Assembly: GCF_029223255.1 (NCBI RefSeq)
Contig: NZ_JARHUC010000006.1
Span: forward strand, 186,001-250,000
Length of the DNA stretch: 64,000 nucleotides
Reading direction: 5' to 3'
Source: Albimonas marina
GTDB lineage: Bacteria > Pseudomonadota > Alphaproteobacteria > Rhodobacterales > Rhodobacteraceae
Shown here: in pieces, positions 59,779 through 64,000 of the stretch
Position numbering within the stretch: the stretch's first letter is position 1
Layout: every line of letters starts with the position of its first letter
Translations under genes and position numbers: made by a program
The notes under the pieces: model-generated
Databases searched by the model: none
The model's input: only the letters and a program-made list of their open reading frames with translations
What the model was told of the DNA's origin: nothing

Positions 59779-60291
59779 ATGACCCCTCTCTTCCGCCTCG
59801 CCGCCGCGATCCGCCTGGGCCTCGCCTGGGTCGGGGCGCTGCTGTTCGCCGCCTCGGGCGCGATGCTGACCTGGGAGGTCGTGGCGCGCTATTTCTTCAC
59901 CCGGCCCACGATCTGGGCGGCCGAGCTCAGCCAGCTCTGCCTGATCTGGGGCGTGCTGATCTCGATGGCCTGGGCGCTGGAGGCGCGCCGCCACATCGCC
60001 GTGGACGCGCTGGTCGCCAACATCCCCGCCCCGGCCCGCGTCTGGACCGAGGCCGTCGCCATGGTCTGCGTCGCCGCCTTCGCCGGCGTCACCACCTGGT
60101 ACGGGTGGGAGATCTTCTGGGACAGCTTCGTGCGCGGGCGCACCACCGGCTCGATGCTGGACCTGCCGACCTGGGTCTCCGAGCTCTCGGTCCCGCTCGG
60201 CTTCGGCCTGCTGTTCCTGCAGGCGCTGGCCGAGACCGCGAAATCCTTCCGCACCGACTGGGCGACCCACCGCGAGGGCCTGCACGAATGA
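59779..60291 (+). CDS. TRAP transporter small permease (DctQ family)
   Basis: A 170-aa four-helix membrane protein. TWEVVARYFFTRPTIWAAELSQ is the DctQ hallmark, followed by three further hydrophobic segments. The ATG at 59779 is chosen by homology; the frame is open far upstream in GC-rich sequence. It overlaps dctM by 4 bp (ATGA). Confidence 0.9.
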   Translation: MTPLFRLAAAIRLGLAWVGALLFAASGAMLTWEVVARYFFTRPTIWAAELSQLCLIWGVLISMAWALEARRHIAVDALVANIPAPARVWTEAVAMVCVAAFAGVTTWYGWEIFWDSFVRGRTTGSMLDLPTWVSELSVPLGFGLLFLQALAETAKSFRTDWATHREGLHE

Positions 60292-61562
60292 CCGTGATCC
60301 TGATCCTGGCGGCGCTGTTCGCGCTGCTCCTGATCCGCGTGCCGGTGGCCTTCGCGCTGGGCGGGCTGGGGCTGGCGCTGCTGATGATCGGCGGGTTCTC
60401 GCCGCTGATGGCGCCGCAGGCGGCGCTGTCGACGCTCGACGGGTTCATCCTGCTGGCGGTGCCGCTGTTCCTCCTGATGTCCAACGTGCTGCTCAAGGGC
60501 GGCGTGGGCGCCGACCTGTTCGCCGCGGTCCACGCCTGGGTCGGCCACTGGCCCGGCGGGCTGGCCGTGGCCACGATCCTGTCGTGCGGGATCTTCGCGG
60601 CCATTTCCGGCTCCTCGGTCGCCACCGCCGCCACCATCGGCACCGTGGCGATACCCGAGATGATCTCGCGCGGCTACGACCGACGCTTCGTCTACGGCCT
60701 GATGGCCGCCGGCGGCACGCTGGGCATCCTGATCCCGCCCTCGATCCCGATGATCGTCTACGGCTTCATCACCGAGGAATCGGTCATCGCTCTGTTCCTC
60801 GCCGGCATCGGCCCCGGCATCCTGCTGGTCGCGCTGTTCATCGTCTACGCGATGATCCACGCCCGCTTCTTCGGCGGCCAGCGCCCCGAGCCCGCCGCCA
60901 CCTGGGAGGAGCGTCGCCGCGCCACCCTGCGCGCCGCCCCCTCCCTCGCCCTCTCGGCCCTGATCATCGGCGGCATCTACTCCGGCGCCTTCACCCCGAC
61001 GGAGGCCGCCGCCATCGGCTTCGCCGCGGCGCTGCTGATCACCGCGGTCATCCTGCGCTCGCTGAGCTGGCGGGGACTGCGCGAGGCGATCTTCGAATCC
61101 ATGGCCACCACCACCGCGATCCTGCTGATCATCGCCGGCGCCAAGATCTTCGGGAAGGCGATCACCCTCTACCGCGTCCCCCAGGACATCTCGGCCTTCA
61201 TCTCCGAGACGATCCACACCCCGCTCGCCTACATCGTGGTGGTCGCCGCGATCCTGCTGGTGATGGGCCTGGTGTTCGAGGCGCTGTCGATGGTGCTGAT
61301 CATGACCCCGGTGCTGCTGCCTGCGGCGCTGGCGATGGGCTTCGATCCGATCTGGTTCGGCGTCTTCATGGTGATCATGGTCGAATGCGCGCTGATCACC
61401 CCGCCGGTGGGGCTGAACCTCTACGTCATCCAGGCGGTGGCGCGCACATCCCTGGCGGAAGTCTCCCGCGGGGTGATCCCGTTCCTGATCATCATGTTGC
61501 TCACCGTCGCGATCCTCTACATGGTCCCCGACCTCGCCACCTACATCCCGTTCAAGCTCTAG
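60288..61562 (+). CDS. TRAP transporter large permease (DctM family)
   Basis: A 424-aa multi-spanning permease with sodium-coupled transport expected. RVPVAFALGGLGLALL, IFAAISGSSVATAATIGTVAIPEM and GTLGILIPPSIPMIVYG are DctM signatures, with PTEAAAIGF and ALITPPVGLNLYVIQ in the second half. It is coupled to dctQ and followed after 8 bp by the lyase gene. Confidence 0.96.
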   Translation: MTVILILAALFALLLIRVPVAFALGGLGLALLMIGGFSPLMAPQAALSTLDGFILLAVPLFLLMSNVLLKGGVGADLFAAVHAWVGHWPGGLAVATILSCGIFAAISGSSVATAATIGTVAIPEMISRGYDRRFVYGLMAAGGTLGILIPPSIPMIVYGFITEESVIALFLAGIGPGILLVALFIVYAMIHARFFGGQRPEPAATWEERRRATLRAAPSLALSALIIGGIYSGAFTPTEAAAIGFAAALLITAVILRSLSWRGLREAIFESMATTTAILLIIAGAKIFGKAITLYRVPQDISAFISETIHTPLAYIVVVAAILLVMGLVFEALSMVLIMTPVLLPAALAMGFDPIWFGVFMVIMVECALITPPVGLNLYVIQAVARTSLAEVSRGVIPFLIIMLLTVAILYMVPDLATYIPFKL

Positions 61563-61570
61563 AGGCCGAC

Positions 61571-62437
61571 ATGACCCCTCCCGACCGTCTCCGCGCCCTG
61601 CTGGCCCAGGAGCGCCTGCTGGTGATGCCCTGCTGCTTCGATCCGCTCTCGGCCAAGCTGATCGAGCAGGCGGGCTTCCCGCTGACCTTCATGTCGGGCT
61701 TCGCCGCCTCCGCCGCCCGGATCGGGGAGCCGGACCTGGGCCTGATGAGCTACGCCGAGGTCGCCGACCAGGCCCGCGCCATCGCCGACGCGGTGACCCT
61801 CCCGCTGATCGGGGACGGCGACACCGGCTACGGCAACGCGATGAACGTGCGCCGCACGGTGCGCGGCTTCGCCCGCGCCGGCTGCGCGGCGGTGATGATC
61901 GAGGACCAGAAGGCCCCCAAGCGCTGCGGCCACACGCCGGGCAAGGAGGTGGTGGAGCGCGAGGAGGCCTTCGACCGGATCCGCGCCGCCGCCGACGCGC
62001 GCGCCTCGGACGACATCCTGATCCTCGCCCGCACCGACGCCCGCCACGAGCACGGGCTCGCGGAGGCCATCGACCGCGCCCACCGCTTCCACGAGCTCGG
62101 CGCCGACATCCTCTTCGTCGAGGCCCCGAAGTCGGTCGAGGAGATGCGCACGATCTGCACCGAGCTCCCGGGCCCGAAGATGGCCAACATCGTCGAGGGC
62201 GGCGAGACGCCCGGCCTTTCCCATGCCGAGCTGCAGGACATCGGCTTCTCGATCGCCGCCTATCCGCTGACGCTGCTCGCCGCCGCCATGCAGGCGATGA
62301 CCCGCGCCCTCGACCAGCTCGCCTCCGACGCCCCGCGCGAGGGCCTGATGGACTTCGCCGAGCTCCGCCGCCGCATCGGCTTCGACGCCTACTACGACGC
62401 CTCCGAAACCTACCGCTCCTCCGCCCGCGCCCGCTGA
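61571..62437 (+). CDS. Isocitrate lyase/PEP mutase-family lyase
   Basis: A 288-aa TIM-barrel enzyme. GDGDTGYGNAMNVRRTVRGF, IEDQKAPKRCGHTPGKEVV (with the catalytic KRCGH loop) and ILARTDARHEHGL place it with methylisocitrate lyase, 2,3-dimethylmalate lyase and oxaloacetate decarboxylase. It lies 8 bp after dctM with GAGGCCGAC before the ATG, so it probably acts on the compound imported by the TRAP system or on a product of it. The exact substrate is open. Confidence 0.92.
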   Translation: MTPPDRLRALLAQERLLVMPCCFDPLSAKLIEQAGFPLTFMSGFAASAARIGEPDLGLMSYAEVADQARAIADAVTLPLIGDGDTGYGNAMNVRRTVRGFARAGCAAVMIEDQKAPKRCGHTPGKEVVEREEAFDRIRAAADARASDDILILARTDARHEHGLAEAIDRAHRFHELGADILFVEAPKSVEEMRTICTELPGPKMANIVEGGETPGLSHAELQDIGFSIAAYPLTLLAAAMQAMTRALDQLASDAPREGLMDFAELRRRIGFDAYYDASETYRSSARAR

Positions 62438-62488
62438 GCTCGCCCCCCGATCCGGGCGCCCCGGCGCCCCGCGGGAGGCCCTCGCGGA

Positions 62489-62677
62489 GCGCCTGTTCTT
62501 CGGAGCCGTCCGTCGCTGATGCCGTTAAGAGCGACTCGCCCGCCGGGGTCAGGGATCGCGAAGCGACCCCGCGCTTGCGCGGGGCTTGTCCTTGACCCCG
62601 GCGGGCGAGTCGCTCAGGCATCTTCAGCGACGGACGGATCCGAAGGGCAGGCGCGGCCTTGTTCTTTGGTGAGCTCC
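62489..62677 (+). repeat. Palindromic intergenic element, copy E
   Basis: The core is 62489-62654. Outer arms CTTCGGA/TCCGAAG and CCGTCCGTCGCTGA/TCAGCGACGGACGG differ from copy A by compensatory pairs. The middle stem is GCCCGCCGGGGTCA/TGACCCCGGCGGGC, and the apical hairpins are TCGC-GAA-GCGA and CCCCGCG-CTTG-CGCGGGG. The tail TTCTTTGGTGAGCTCC runs to 62677. It lies 51 bp after, and is codirectional with, the lyase gene. The rest of 62438-62897 shows no gene. Confidence 0.92.
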
Positions 62678-62897
62678 CGAAGCGACCTTCCGGGCGCGCA
62701 AGCGCCCCCGCGCAGCGGCCAGCCGACGAGCCCCGCCTCGGAGGCCCCGCCCGTCACGAAGGCGCATCGGCGCCCGGCACTGGCGCGACGCCCCCCCTCG
62801 CCCTTATGTATTCCTTCAGTCAGGCGCCGCGGCGGCCCGTCTTGGTCCCCTAGCGCGCCCCTCGCCCCGTTTCCGCGCCCCTGTCCGGGAGGACGCC

Positions 62898-63947
62898 ATG
62901 TCCGTCGCAGACCACGACCGCATTCCCGAGATCGCCCTCGACTGGATCGCCGCCGGCAAGCGCGCCGCGATCGCGACGGTGGTCCAGACCTGGGGCTCCG
63001 CCCCCCGCCCCGCCGGCTCCCAGCTGGTGATCTCCGCAGACGGCGAGATCATGGGCTCCGTCTCCGGCGGCTGCGTCGAAGGCGCGGTGATGGTCGAGGC
63101 GATGGACGCGCTCGAGGACGGGACCTGCCGGATGCTGGAGTTCGGCGTCTCCGACGACGAGGCGTTCGCCGTGGGCCTCGCCTGCGGCGGCACCATCCGG
63201 GTGATGGTCGAGCCGATCGGCGTGGGGCAGGGGCCCTCGGTCGAGGAGATCCAGGCCCTGGCCTCCGCCCGCGCCGCCCGCCGCGCCGTCGCCTGGGCGG
63301 TGAACCCGCAGACCTGGGAGCGGGCGCTGCCCGACGGGACCGGCGCCGGCCCGCTGGAGGCCGAGGCCGCGCAGCGGCTGCGCACCGACCGCTCCGGCAT
63401 GTCCGAGGACGGCTGGTTCCTGGGCGTCCACAACCCGCCCCTGCGGCTGGTGGTGGTCGGCGCGGTTCACATCGCGCAGGCGCTGATGCCCATGGCGAAG
63501 GTCGCGGGCTACGACGCCACGCTGGTCGATCCGCGCGACGCCTTCGGCTCCCAGGCCCGGTTCCCGGGGGAGACCATCTCCCACGACTGGCCGGACGAGG
63601 CGCTGGAGGCGATCGGCCTCGACGCGCGCACCGCGGTCATCACCCTGACCCACGATCCCAAGCTGGACGATCCCGCCATCGCGCGGGCGATCCGCTCGCC
63701 GATCTTCTACCTGGGCTGCCTCGGCTCGAAGAAGACCCACGCCAAGCGCGTGGCGCGGCTGGAGGCCGAGGGCTTCTCGGCCGAGGAGATCGCGCGCATC
63801 GACAGCCCGCTGGGCGCCGACATCGGCTCCGCCACCCCGGCCGAGATCGCCATCTCCGCCCTCGCCCAGATGACCGAGCGGCTGCGCCGCCCCGACACCC
63901 GCCCCGGCGCCAGGGTCCCGGCCCCCGCCGCGCAGGACGCGGCCTGA
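62898..63947 (+). CDS. XdhC-family molybdoenzyme accessory protein
   Basis: A 349-aa XdhC/CoxI-family protein that delivers sulfurated molybdenum cofactor to xanthine-dehydrogenase-type enzymes. N-terminal motifs VVQTWGSAPRPAGSQLVIS and GSVSGGCVEGAVMVEAMDAL are diagnostic. A Rossmann-like segment follows (LVVVGAVHIAQALMPMAK), and the C-terminal part reads FYLGCLGSKKTHAKRVARL. GGGAGGACGCC precedes the ATG. The partner enzyme is not in the window; the 53 bases after the stop are too short to call. Confidence 0.93.
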   Translation: MSVADHDRIPEIALDWIAAGKRAAIATVVQTWGSAPRPAGSQLVISADGEIMGSVSGGCVEGAVMVEAMDALEDGTCRMLEFGVSDDEAFAVGLACGGTIRVMVEPIGVGQGPSVEEIQALASARAARRAVAWAVNPQTWERALPDGTGAGPLEAEAAQRLRTDRSGMSEDGWFLGVHNPPLRLVVVGAVHIAQALMPMAKVAGYDATLVDPRDAFGSQARFPGETISHDWPDEALEAIGLDARTAVITLTHDPKLDDPAIARAIRSPIFYLGCLGSKKTHAKRVARLEAEGFSAEEIARIDSPLGADIGSATPAEIAISALAQMTERLRRPDTRPGARVPAPAAQDAA

Positions 63948-64000
63948 GGATCGGCATGAGGGGGCAGGGCATCGGCGTCAGGCGCGGCGCGCCGCGCTCC

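Noticed and set aside
63956-64000. A possible new gene start at 63956 (+) or the end of a convergent minus-strand gene (in-frame TGA at 63980-63978)
   Set aside because: Only about 45 bases are available and both readings are possible; neither can be supported.

Overview
The window is high-GC DNA from an alphaproteobacterium, most likely a member of the Rhodobacterales (Paracoccaceae/Rhodobacteraceae type). This rests on protein-level resemblance (RpoA, SecY, EF-G with an extra loop before its G3 motif, a BztABCD amino-acid transporter, an ATP12-type F1 assembly factor, a VPLPA-CTERM-like surface protein). The genus cannot be named from the sequence alone. No transposase, integrase, phage gene or CRISPR array was seen.

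Positions 1-30,044 are the transcription/translation core: the end of rplL, rpoB and rpoC, then the str (rpsL-rpsG-fusA-tuf), S10, spc and alpha operons run together in one direction, including secY and adk. Good sigma70-type promoters precede rpsL and rpsM. An FNR-type box with a matching -10 lies between rpoC and rpsL, in front of a small unknown gene. An acetyltransferase gene sits between rpoA and rplQ, and a strong terminator follows rpoA, so rplQ is apparently uncoupled from rpoA.

Positions 30,045-44,800 hold housekeeping genes on the + strand: a Deg protease, rarA, crcB, an RluC-type pseudouridine synthase, a HAD phosphatase, an ATP12 chaperone, a thioesterase, an FAH-family hydrolase, a DUF1045 2H-phosphoesterase-like protein and an acylphosphatase. 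They are followed by bztABCD for uptake of acidic amino acids and their amides.

Positions 44,800-54,480 are mainly minus-strand: SYLF protein, PQQ-type sugar dehydrogenase, VOC protein, hemB, folE, a PEP mutase-family protein coupled to an O6-alkylguanine transferase, serine deaminase and tRNA-Asn. One + strand gene encodes the exported CTERM protein.

Positions 54,600-63,950 form a catabolic region: an IclR regulator divergent from pcaDCHG (protocatechuate ring cleavage), a TRAP transporter (dctP, dctQ, dctM) coupled to an isocitrate lyase/PEP mutase-family lyase, and an XdhC-family molybdoenzyme accessory gene.

The most notable feature that ordinary gene calling does not explain is a family of five intergenic palindromic elements (core 161-166 bp, plus a one-sided tail) at about 30.2, 35.1, 49.9, 52.5 and 62.6 kb. 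The copies differ in sequence mainly by paired, compensatory changes that keep the same long stem with two apical hairpins and conserved bulges. Four of the five lie downstream of a gene in the same relative orientation. This pattern suggests a structured RNA or mobile palindromic repeat family under selection for its fold.
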